64,000 bases of DNA from Apostichopus japonicus (taxonomy: Eukaryota > Echinodermata > Holothuroidea > Aspidochirotida > Stichopodidae), in contig NC_092564.1 of the NCBI RefSeq assembly GCF_037975245.1, forward strand, positions 22,595,984 through 22,659,983, read 5' to 3'. Of this stretch, positions 37,111 through 49,500 are shown one piece after another; position 1 is the first letter of the stretch, and every line of letters starts with the position of its first letter. The notes below the pieces were generated by a model, which worked only from the letters and a program-made list of their open reading frames with translations, was not told the DNA's origin and ran no database searches. The position numbers and the translations under genes were made by a program.

Positions 37111-39039
37111 CGTTGGTTGTAGGTTAAATTATCACAATTCAAAACTACATCATATATAAATACAAGTACTCTGAGCAATGTGGCTTTCAGCTTTGTTAAT
37201 ATAATGCGTCCTCGCTGACAATCATAAATTTATTATATTTACAACACAAAATCAAGTGTTCATCGTTGTATAATTAACAACTTTGTGATTTCGTTTAGCG
37301 CAGTTGTAAAACTGATAATCAACAGGGGGTATATATACACAAGTATACAGATAAAAAGGACTTCCCGGGGCTAGCATGTTTGGCAAACTGTAGCCATATA
37401 ATTAAATAAAAGAAATATTTTCTAAAAGACAGTCGAATACAGAAAATGAAAGCAATATGTAAGCTTAAATTGAATTCCTTCAATATTCTCTCTCAGATGA
37501 CTGATATATTCATTGTATGTAGCTATAATTTCGGTGACCATAAATAGCAACATTCGTTTATCGTTCATATTGTAATCGACAACGTCGGGAGTTTCGTGCT
37601 GAATAGGCGTCTCACTACAATCTATATAGTAAATGTATATTTCATCTTTTCAGTATGAAATTAAGCAAATTGATATTATAGTAGTTGTGACCACCCATAT
37701 GCAGAAAGTAACATGATGCGATTCTCCAAAGATTCTTATTTGAAAGGAATAGGTGACCTCTCCTCGAAGTTGAATGTTTTTTGCAGTTTGTATTAAATTT
37801 CAATTCAGAGATGTAACAGAATAGCGGAGAAGCCATATCAAAGATTGAGCGTAATACAGCTATTCATTGCAATGTGATCGAACAAGAGTGTTATCTTCCA
37901 CATTTACATGTTGCAGTGAGCTTTGATTCCTACACATTACTAGAACACTGACAACCGTCATAATGTTCTCACTGAAATGACACGGGCAGTTGCACTCCAC
38001 ATTTACCTCTTCTTATGTTTTCCTTTCAAACGTCTTGCCACTACTGAAGTTGAGATGTTTTCGAAAATAGGTAGAAACTAATACATCGCATTGCCTAACG
38101 AAGAGCCAAAGCCTGGTTATATTTAAAGCCTAAACACGCCTTAATCAGTCTGTTTTCTGTGACACTTTGATAATATGTTGATGCAATTATACATTGTCTA
38201 CAAGAGATATACATAAATCGCAATACAACTTAAATTAAAATGATCGATTTTCGGTCACTCAAAGTCATGCAATGTAATTTTCAAGAATTGTTTTGTAATG
38301 AAACAGTAATTTTAATAAGGATAGCAGGAAGGAAACAAAGTAAAAATGTTATAGTAGCCTATTTTAAAGCGATCTATACAGCGCGTTACCACCCCACCCG
38401 ACTTAGAGATGATTCTCGGAATGAAAACTTTAAACAAACACCATCTGGCAAGGCCCCATAACGCAATTTTCCGAATAGCATTCGAACACATAAATCTTCG
38501 GGATAAGAACGAGAGGCATGTGGTTGGTCTGGTAATTCCCCTGTCTGTCGAAATCATAAAGTCTTGTATGGGCAATTGATGCAGCCTGGCTGGTAGCTTC
38601 ATGTTCGCCAAATTTGTCGGGACAATTAAAGACCTTTGTCGGGTAAAAATTGTCACCTCACTTGTCAGACCTACTGTGGCGTCACTGCATACATATTTAG
38701 GACATTTGTAAGTTACTACTATTATAGACATTATTCCAATGTACAGGCTTCAGAAAAATTTGATGTTAACAAAAAGAGAATATATGATATACAATCTTAG
38801 AGATAAAGAGAATTTTTTTTAAATTTAAGTAGTTATAATCTTTGCAAATACATTTTTTAAATGTTATGCCCGTTTTAACAGCTTAGATGATTATATTGTT
38901 GATTATCAATATTTTTCTTAAAATTTGCAATATCTGATGTTATGTAAATAACAGAAAATGTGTCTGCGCGAAGTGACTGTTTATGTGAAACTATAGAATA
39001 CTTCGTGTATTCATGTTATATAAGTTTGTATGAAGTATT
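37111..39039. other. Intergenic stretch between the 1.1 kb repeat and the 3' end of gene 2
   Basis: A 139-codon minus open frame (38312-38731) is the longest here but has no recognised domain, low-complexity ends and no splice context. Nothing else seen. Confidence 0.5.
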
Positions 39040-39057
39040 TTATTTATTTATTTATTT
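39040..39057 (-). terminator. Possible polyadenylation signals of gene 2
   Basis: The minus strand reads overlapping AATAAA words about 360 bp after the stop codon. They sit in a simple ATTT repeat, so the match may be chance. It is the nearest AATAAA cluster downstream of the last exon. Confidence 0.4.
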
Positions 39058-39410
39058 GTTATTATTATTATTATTTCATCATTGTAGCTTGCTAATATTA
39101 CTATTGTACTTAAACAATTGATTACAAAACATCACTTCACTATTCAAGGAGACTTAGAGCTTCTCCCTGTTGGGAGTGCAACAATAATTAATATTTGTAA
39201 CATTATTCTGCTTTGCCAGGAACTTTTGAAATCCGCAACAGTTGGTTATTCCATCTCGAATAGGAAAATGTTTTACTGCTTCTCAACTTGCCATACCAGT
39301 GGCTGAAGAGTTCAATCTGCACAGTTTTGATTCACCTGCATGCTGAGGTTGATTAATAAACATTTTACCTTTACATCTAATATTCGTTAACATAAATGAT
39401 TACAATTATG

Positions 39411-40557
39411 TCACTCCTCCTTTTCCACAACACTGGTTGCCTCGACAACAACAGTATCATCAGTCTCCTTGGTTACATTTGCTACTTCTCCATAAGCAGA
39501 TGTTGGTCTTAATGGCGCTGCTTGCACCAAAGCGGTCGTATTGAAATCAACAAATTCATAATCAGAACCTTCATTATTTGTTTTGCCCTCTTTGTGGTCG
39601 TCAACGGCGATCGTGGTTTGGTAGAGAGGTTCCTGGTCTTTCACCAGGTCTGGAATTGAAGGAACCCCCTGGGTCTGTTTCTCGGAACTGTAAAGGTTCT
39701 GAGTCCCTCCCGGTTCGATATCTGCCTCTGACAAGTTTCCTTCATCTCCTTTTCTAACCTTCTCCACTTCGAAATATTCTGGTGTGACGTCACTGAACTG
39801 TTGATATTCTCCGGAATCGACAACCTCTTTCTCTATCTGGTTGTTTGGGGTTTCTTCAAAAATTATCAATAGAGTCGACTGATCTGGGTCATCTCGTCTC
39901 GCCTGATTATCGTGGACATGCAAGACCCTTTCGTAAGAGTTTTCCGTTTGCCCGTGGCTGTTGGTTGTTTCTTCATTTTCTTGATCACTTCTAAGGGGAA
40001 ATCCCTGGTATGTACATGCATCTTCTGCAATCTCAAAATACTCGCTATCATCTTTCCAGCTCTTCATCTCACTCACCTCCACCTTGCTGGCAGTGGCCGA
40101 TGTAAACTTCATCAGTGCGGAAGACTTTCCCTTTGAAGAAGATGGTAGCCCAATGGACATGGATGAGGTTTCAAAGCTTGTCCTGGTCCGACATACACGC
40201 AGCCAACCAGCCCATATGGCTCTTACATCATTCTGCCGGACACCGAAGAAGACAAAGATACAGAATCCTTGTAGTGAGTTAAAGATGCAAAATAAAATAT
40301 TGGAAAGTGTTTTGAGTCCCAAAATGGAGACATATCCAAAGATCCAAGTCATTCCAAGTAAGACAGCAATTACGATTGCATTCTGAAACCGACGGAGCAT
40401 CTCTCTGCCTTTATTATCGATTTTAGCGACTTTCTTCCTCCCACACGTCAATTTCGTGATTACCAGGATGAATATTATGAAATTGTAAAGAATCAAGAAC
40501 GCCACTAATCCAAATACAAATATTAGAAAGACAAGTGATTGTGAACGTGGAAAACAA
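39411..40557 (-). CDS. Gene 2 last exon: TM5-TM7 and cytoplasmic tail
   Basis: 381 codons from a TTTTGCAG acceptor to the stop. TM5 (SLVFLIFVFGLVAFLILYNF), a short basic loop (CGRKKVAKIDNKGREMLRR), TM6 (AIVIAVLLGMTWIFGYVSIL) and TM7 (ILFCIFNSLQGFCIFVFFGV) match the adhesion class. The tail of about 265 residues is Ser/Thr-rich after TM7 (TSFETSSMSIGLPSSSKGKS) and then strongly acidic, with many phosphorylatable Tyr (EYFE, EYQQF, DYEFVDF). It ends VVEATSVVEKEE with no classic PDZ-binding end. The supplied start at 40505 (GTG) is internal; the exon really begins at 40557. Confidence 0.95.
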
Positions 40558-43500
40558 CTGCAAAAGAAAAGAAAGTTAAGTCATTTTCAAATTATTGGTA
40601 TTACAAATTTTAAACAGTTTGCGATAAAGCCAGGTATTAAGACATTGACTCTGCGGACACATATGAAATTAAACAATACAATATTGCTCATCATCAAAAT
40701 CAATACTAAACTGTTCCTTAAAATAAATCGGTTGTATTCGAAGGTAACTAATTTACTGATGGCAAAGTTTCACCAAAAGTGAGATATCTCCCATACCGAC
40801 ATGTTCATGAATCATTTGCATACGCTAATGAAATATTGCCTTTACATTCAATATAACACTGCATGTTTAAGAGAACATATTGCACAATGTTGACTCAAAG
40901 CCCCCTTTCAATATTTTGTCCTAACTTAAGATATGTTGGATAATAATAATGTAATGTATGGTGGATAAAATATGTCAGATGGTGACATCATTCACTCTGC
41001 TGTTTTCAGATGATTGCCCGATACATCCTCTAATGTGACAAAAGGCTATATGACAGATATAGTTATGACTTAAACATGCAAACTATTCCAGCCTTCTTGT
41101 TAAACAATCAAATTTATCCAATGGAATGTCTCATGATATGTATATTTCGTTTTTGAACATACTAAACTTCAAAGTTTACAAAAATGCAATCTCTCTATGC
41201 GTACTTAAACTATCTAGAATTACAATAATGCAATAGACATAAAGGTGTCCTTTTTAAATTTGTAATAATTATATGGTTTAACACATAATATGCTGGCGTT
41301 CTTTTCAAATCTGTCATTATTACATGGTTTAACTCATAATGTGCTACTCGCTATGTAGATTAAATCAACTTACATCATATAACGTGTTCTTATGTTTGCA
41401 ATAAAATAACTTATTGAAATGCAATTTCATGGCGACAATTTAAATTACAACTCTGAAACTGTAATTTCTGGTAGCAGGAAAATCCCGAAAATAACTCTAC
41501 TCGTTGACCTGTTTAGGACAACTAATACAACTGAGTATTGGTTCGAGAATCAAAATTCACTTTTGACCGTTCTCTTAATATTAACTAGTTACTTATACCT
41601 GCACGCATAAACGCCAAATAGCTGTCTCAACCCAACATATATGTGTGCCAACAGCAACATTATTGAACGACTAAAAGTTGATATGAATTATTTTATGACA
41701 TATTTAATCTTTTTCAACCTGCGTCAACGACCAAGACTTTCTTAAAAGAATAAATGTTGACAGAATTTTAATCTTTGTATTACATAGTCCAAGGAAAAAA
41801 ATGAGTGCTTTTAATTTTTCTAAAGTTATTTTGGTTTTCAAGATATTCTCCTTTAAAATATGCTAGATCTCTGGAATGCTCATCTAAGGCTAATATAATG
41901 ATGACGTCAGCTCTTCACTGCATTGATGATGGGCAAACATGTGTCTCATTAAAATTCGTTTACCAGAAGACCAAATTTAATTTAATTTGACATATATTTT
42001 AAATTTCTTACTATACCGTTCATTAGCTATGCCCTGATGTAGGATTTCTGCTACTAACAGTATCTTATGGAAAACTTACTAGTCGCAACTTGCATACGAG
42101 TCTGGTGAACACGACACACATGCAATAACAATCACAGCTGGAACACCTGCATATAGAAAATATGTATAAAATATTTACTGCTAACATGTTCTCTTAATCA
42201 TGATTTCTTAGCAAGTAAAATTTCTTTAAAAAAGATACGAACATTTCAATCACCTTTGCTCATGAGGTAGTGCTTTGTCGGATTTTAATTTCCACCCTAC
42301 AGATCATTGCTCTTATCACTGTGTTGTTGATAATTCATATAAAAAAGTAATAATGATATTATTTTTATTCAATATTTTAGTGTCGAAGAATCCTTATACA
42401 GTAAAATATACCTTTAATGGTAATGGTAATGCTTTAACCTCAACTGAATTCACCACGAAGTTTGATATTAAAAATAATTTCCTGTTTACTATTTATTATG
42501 GAATTTTAGCAGCAATCCCGAGAGAGTGGGCTTAATGAAAGCCCTTCTGATAATGTTCTTCATTTGATAAGTTTAAAAACTAACTCATGTCCTACTAAAA
42601 TTATTTATAATGTCAGTATTAAACGGAAACTTATGCACCCCTCACTAGAGCTGTTTCCGACTTTTGCCGCACATTGGTTACTTCAATTGAAACTGGAATA
42701 ATGTGTTCATGTTACCTTTTGTAGCTGTTAGAGATACCAAAGTTCAATATTTTCTACTTTGTTAATAATGTATAAATTGCCAATTCAGACAATTGATTGA
42801 TCTCACGTTGTATAACAGAAATCAATAAATGAGATGGAGGGGAAACAATTATTATTTGTTATTATTTCTGACTCATTTGGAAAGCCGTGGACAGTCCACA
42901 CTCTAGGGCTCCAGGGCATGTATATTACAACCTTATTAGAAAGTGGCAGTTTGTATTTCCTCTTTGTCCACCAACGGAATACGCACAAAATCCCAACCAG
43001 AACAACAGTGGAAATTGCTCACTCAAAAAGTGCTCCGACTTTCATAGTATTTTCCAAATAGATTTTTAGTTTGAAACTTACATCGTCGTTTTTGACATAA
43101 ATTTGACCTAACAGCTGGCCTATTACGTGTTCTTTTGTTCAAAAAGTGGCCTATTTCCCCCTCGATTTTGGTAGACATCAATTTTTTTCATCTGGCAGCC
43201 CTGACAAGCTCCTCTTACTTATCATCATAGCTTTGTTAAAAGCATCATCATAGAACCAACCGAAGAAGGTTATAGAGGGGTCAGCCTTAACTTCTACCTC
43301 GCAGACCAACCCCTCTCTCTATCTCGCTCCTCTAATTGGATAGCAAAGCTCCATAGAAAAATAGCAAAGCTTCCTCGGTCAAAACCATATCTAGAGGTCT
43401 CAAAATTTGACGAACGAAACTACACAATACAATAACTATTGACAAATATCTAGAAAACGGCAATGCAAAACCTATCAAATATTAAGTATGGAGTTGTTTT

Positions 43501-46500
43501 GAGGGTTAGAACGACAGACTAGTACATCATGATATACTGATGTGAACAGATACATATATATGAGAAAACTCACCCCATCCAATAGCACACGCTTTCAGTA
43601 AGAAGTTGCGTATTGTGGAGTTGAAAACTTTGACAAAAAGGAGATACATATTTGCGGCCTCAATGCTCATCCAAGTCACAGATGCAAGGAGGAAGAAGTG
43701 AGTGAGGGCGCCAAAGGAGACACAGATACCTTTACGACGCGTTTGATTGATACCGATGACGAAACAAAAGTACAGGCCTAGAAGACTGATGCTCAGGTTG
43801 AGAATTATCTGCTTAGGTCTATTGCTTCGTAGCTTCCTGTGGTAATATCAGAAAATGTTACTTTTTAATCCTAATGATTCAACGGATGGATTTTAAAAAT
43901 AATTTAATTTTGTACGTTATGGTTTAAGTTCTTCTATATATCTCCGTTTCTACAATTTGTGTACTCTTTGCAATAACATAACCATTACAAAACGTACTAC
44001 ATGTATAAACGTATCGTCACCTGCAATTAGCTGGCATAAATCCACCTGCATTTAGCTAGCATACCTACACCTGCAATTAGCTAGCATCACCTGGAATAAG
44101 CTAGCATACCTCCACCTGAAAGCAGCTAGCATACCTATTCATGCATTTTGCTAGCAAACCTATTCATCCACTTGACTATTATACCTTATCCTGCATTTAG
44201 CGAGCTGACCTTCAACTGTATCTGGCTAGCGTACATACTTCTGCATTTAGCTCGAATACCTACTCCTGGATTTAGCTAGCATGACTGCTTCTGGATTTAG
44301 ATAGCAAAATAGCTGTATTTATAGCCAGCATACACACCACTGCATTTAGCTAGCACAGCTACTCCTGCACTTAGCTCGCATATCTACTCCAGTTATCTGC
44401 AGTTAGGTAGCAAACGGCTTTACCATCTTTAGCTAGCGTACCAGTAGATACATTTAGCTAGCATACACACTCCTGCAATTAGCTAGTTTGCTTCCATCTG
44501 CAATTAACTAGCATACTTCCACCTGCAAGTAATTAGTACACTTTCACCTGCAATCAGCTAGCAGACCTCCACCGGCAATTAGCTAGGAAACCTACTCCTG
44601 CATTTAGCTAGCGTACCTACTCCTGGATTTAGCTAGCATGTCTACTTCTAGATTAAGCTAGCATACCTTCCCTTGTATTTATAGCTAGCATACATACCTC
44701 TGCATTTAGCTAGCAAACCTACTCCTGCATAAAGCTAGCACATTTCCTAATGGCGTCAGTGCCTCAATTCTTGCTTTATTGTACATGTTAAGTCATTGCC
44801 TTGTTAAGTTACTAATTAATTGCTATTTACAACACTCAAACTGTCTTAATGTGTTGTATCCTACACTCCCCCTACCCAAACAAACCACCCCACCATAATG
44901 GTATCAAAATACTAGCCCATGAAATAATACACCACTGACCCTCTTAATCAACAAAACTGATCTTAGTCATAAATAATATTTAAAACAGGCTTACTTGCTA
45001 GAGAGATAAGTTATTATAATAACGATGAGGCCTATAACCGATATAATACATCCGATGATGCTAAATATGTCCAACGCTTTGCTCTCGATGCTGCCATGAA
45101 CATCCTGAAATGAAACAGACAAACATACATTTTGTTTTAGGACCAGCGTCATCATTTACATTCCTCTACAGATAAACCATCATTTTTTTCTGGAGTTCCA
45201 AGTTTTCACTGATGCGGACAGTACAGAATTGGTTCTGCAGCAGTTATTTTATTTGTAAAGTTAGAACAAACTGATTATTAAAAAATACTTTCTACACAAA
45301 AAGATATGACGGTATAACAGTGTCACAGTGTGGTACCTAATTCAACATACGCATTTGAGCATGGTTTTCTGTTGATGCGTACTAATATGCGTATGCTGTA
45401 TCATTCTATGCCATAAAATTGTAGTATGTGATTAAAAAAAAATTAATATCATGTTTACTACTCAGAACCAATATTTGAAATGTTTGCTCAGGTTATTCCA
45501 CACGTAGCAGAGTTGACCGAAATTATCAGTAATTCATGTCATGTTTTACGTTGATGGTTTGTAGAGACCATTCATGACCAAATACCATGATCTGTCGTGA
45601 CGTCAGTGATGACGACACGCAAATATATCAATCGAATGTTAGATTAAAATGTTCAATCTAAACAAGTTTAATTATTTCATCCACTAGCTTTGATTGTGAC
45701 GAACTGTTGGAAAACTTAACAGAATTATCAAACTTTACTTTCTGTTTTGATAATAAACTCACCATCTCATTATCATACAATATTACCTCATTATTGGACA
45801 ACATTACCTAAATACTGGACAATATTTTCTCATTATTGGACAATAACAGGCTAAAAACAGGTGTTTGGATTTGGTCAGCAATTTTATCAAGTTTTAAAGA
45901 AAGCAATAGTGCCATCCGTTTATCACCTTTACGTCACTCACTTGTCATGTTAAAGAAACACAGCTCTTTGTAAAGAACATCTATGAAAAATCTTGGTCCG
46001 CTTGGGAGATATCTTAGTTTAAAGTCATGTCGAGAGCTGTCAGTTTTGTGAATCTATATTGTTATATCGCTACTAGGATCTAATAAATTTAATTTTTCCT
46101 TCTTTTGTTTTCTTTTTCGTTATTTGAAAGTAAAATGTTAACAGTGCTGACATGGAAACCAATGCCATCATTAGGGTTATGTTAAAAGATTCAATATTTT
46201 ACATTCTGCATTTACAAAAGCCATATCAGGAAATAAACATTGCTGTTAAATAAAGGATCATGAAACTGAAGCATGGATGGCTCGATGATATCATATTTAG
46301 ACTTGATCAAGTCTTCAGATTTGTTTGTGAAGGAACATGAAATATGTGTTGTCTGTCCATTGGAATGAGACTTATCTGTTTGGGGAGGTTGTTCATGGTA
46401 GTTATCTCCATAAAATTGACTGACTGGTGATGATGACTGGGTTTGTGTCTCCTTCAATCAATTTAAAATGGAACTTGGACTATTCGATAAAATGTAGATG

Positions 46501-49500
46501 GGGAAATTTGCTATTGAGTTAATTCTTATACTCACAACAAGAACAGCAAAGTTGGTGAGATGGCTGTATTTACATCTGTAAGATCCATAATCCAGACCTC
46601 CTACCGTTTTACTTCCATCATCTGCCCATCCTTTGTCGGCTGTGTTCCAGTAAGCGCACCTTGTTTCTTTGCACCAAAATGACTGATAATTGCAATATAA
46701 TTTAAAGCACAGTAGAACATTTACATGGAAATCAACATCTTTAGAGTGACTGCCTCTTGTTATGCGTGTTTTTGTAACCTAGATAGCTAGATAATACTAA
46801 AACGTGATAAGTTGTATAGAAATACTGGAACACTGGTAGTATACTCGTGGTAAATATAACACACTAGTGATGACTACATTGCATTATGGTAACCAATGCG
46901 CGCTTGTGATAAATATCGAGCTTTAACCAAAACTTACCGATGTCATCAAAGGACATTGTTGAAAAGCACGATGCATTGCATGATGATAACCAAGACGAAT
47001 TAAGTCATTACCAAACATTTAGTATAGCACCCAGGGCGCTCAATTGATGACTATAAAGGCGCATTTTCACGACTTACACACAGTAAATTGAAACCACTAC
47101 ATATGCGCGTCAGAACACATTCCCTTTGAAAATATCATTTCTTATAGCGCGTTCGTATACACAAATGATGAAGCTACCTTTTACGCGCGGGGTAATGCGT
47201 TCAACTGCAATGTCATAAGAATATGATGACGGCAATTTATTATTATGTTTTTTTTTCTTAGAACAGAAAACAGTTGGATAAAACAAGAACTCGGGCACGA
47301 TTAAAATGTTCATTTGAATTTAATGGCAGGTAACTGGTGTTTCTTGCAGGGTGTATGAAGTAGGAAAATAGGTGGAAAATCATACCGGAATATCCCAATT
47401 TTGTGCAGCTACGATGTACCTTGTGCATAATAAAAATATTCCTACTACGGCAAAATAAAAGTATGTAGTGCCTTCAGCGCTGTAACGTCATCTAAGGTGA
47501 TAACCAAGTTGCATGAGTTATAGGCAGCACACACTAATAAAAGTCAAGACCCATTGTCAAGACGCATAGGTTGTCTAAGACAATCAATGCACGTTATTGA
47601 TAACTGTGAGCCTGGACAAGCATCACGATTTCTGCAAATTGAATTGGAGGAATGTTTAGTTGTAGGATTATAGTTTCAATAGCCGATAATTTTTTTCGGA
47701 ATTTTACTGTAGGTTGATAGTAAGTGCTATAATATACCTTTCTTGGATGACTTGTTGTCTCAATGTTGGAATTATCTGGAAGGTCCTTGATTTGAATGTC
47801 TGTTGTTGGAGATGCTGAGATGATTAGACTGTTGACTTTCTCTGTTCTCCTAGTAGGGTCTTGAAAAAGGGCAGCAGTTCGATGAACCGTAAACACAAGA
47901 GCAACGGTCACCTGAGACACTGTACGGAATAAAAGAACAATTCTAACATCAAGCATATATACTTCAGCGAGAAATTTGATGTACACTTATAACAAGAAGC
48001 ATGTGCTGCTGGAACATTCACGGTGTTAATCCTGATCTGCTGCTAGCTGAATAAAGTTGTCTCAATTTGGTTTTGAGGACCATATCTAAATATTAACAAA
48101 GTCAAGAAGTAGAAACATAACCTAATAGTTCACATTTGTGTTTCAAGGCTGACACAAGCAAACCCAATCTGGTGAATGTCTACTGAATAACACTCCCATA
48201 CTAGTCCCTTCTGACCTGTGTGATTCCTGGTGTGTACATAATGAAGCAAGACAACCTATGCTGTACCACTGGAGAAGTATAGGTCATACTAAGGTTGGAT
48301 GAAAGATAAACTAAACTCTACCATTATTGGAATCCTCCGAAATCCTCCTTCCCACTTCGTGTGGTACTTTTATTGATGTCTTGACTTCATCAGTAGTTTC
48401 TTGTGTAGCTTTTTGTAGACTAGGCGTCAATACTACTTTAGTTTGTGTGTCAAACTCTTCATCGACGTTTCTATCTTTACCATCTCCGAAAGGAAGCTTG
48501 TATTCCACAGTTGCAGAAATAGAAATATCTATTTGTGCAACAGTTGCAGCAATGTTCGGTGTCTTATGAGAGAAATTCTTGCCACTATTTCCTACGTTAT
48601 CCAGCTGATGACTGAATGCCTGTAATATTTCTGAAGAAGCTTCCTGACTTATATTGAAATTGGAATCTTCGTTGCTTGATGTTGCTTGCACTACATTATC
48701 AATAGTATTTACAACGGCCACCGATACCTATATGGGGAGTAATAAACATGAACATGTTTAGAATGAGCTATCAGAATACATATCACATTGTTAATTTCTC
48801 CCTGTTAGTGAATTGCGTTATAACAGTAGCTCCTTCACAAATAGAAATACTGCAAATCAATTTCCTTCCATTCAATTGAATGTGTTTTTAAGCGTAAGAT
48901 CATGTTCCATGATTTGTTGTCATTTGCAATAAACATATGCTTGATTGTTTTACTAAATATTGCATTTGGTCCCTATCCTCTAAAGCTTGACGCTTTAGAA
49001 GCCTTTTATTATTTTGAATTATATGTGACATCAAGCAGTAACATCTGGGATATGCCAATGAGAGCAAGAAACCCTAATGTGTCTGGTGGAATAATCCAAG
49101 CTGCAATATGATGGATTTCTATATTACATTTAATTTAATAGGTCAGTATCTGGTTTAGTAAGTCCGAATATCCGTAATCGATGAATTGGTCTGAGTTACT
49201 CGAATAGTCAGTTTGAAATGCTGAGCTTCACAAATTTGCTTTGATTTATTAATTATATCATATATATCATGCTACATGCTATACACATGTAATTACGGTG
49301 TTGTATAAGCATTGTCAGGTATTACCCTTTATTTTTGGCAATCGTGCCAGAGCCGTAAGTGGAGACAAGTGAGGGTCGGTATATATAGATGCTACGTTGA
49401 CATATTGATCATATAAACTTACGTTAAAGTCACAGCGCTCTAATGCTCTAAGTTGGCGACATCCGAAACATTCGAGACAGCCGTATGGAAAAGTATCACT

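Noticed and set aside
38312-38731. 139-codon minus open frame as a gene
   Set aside because: No splice context, no recognisable domain and low-complexity ends. In this genome such lengths occur by chance.
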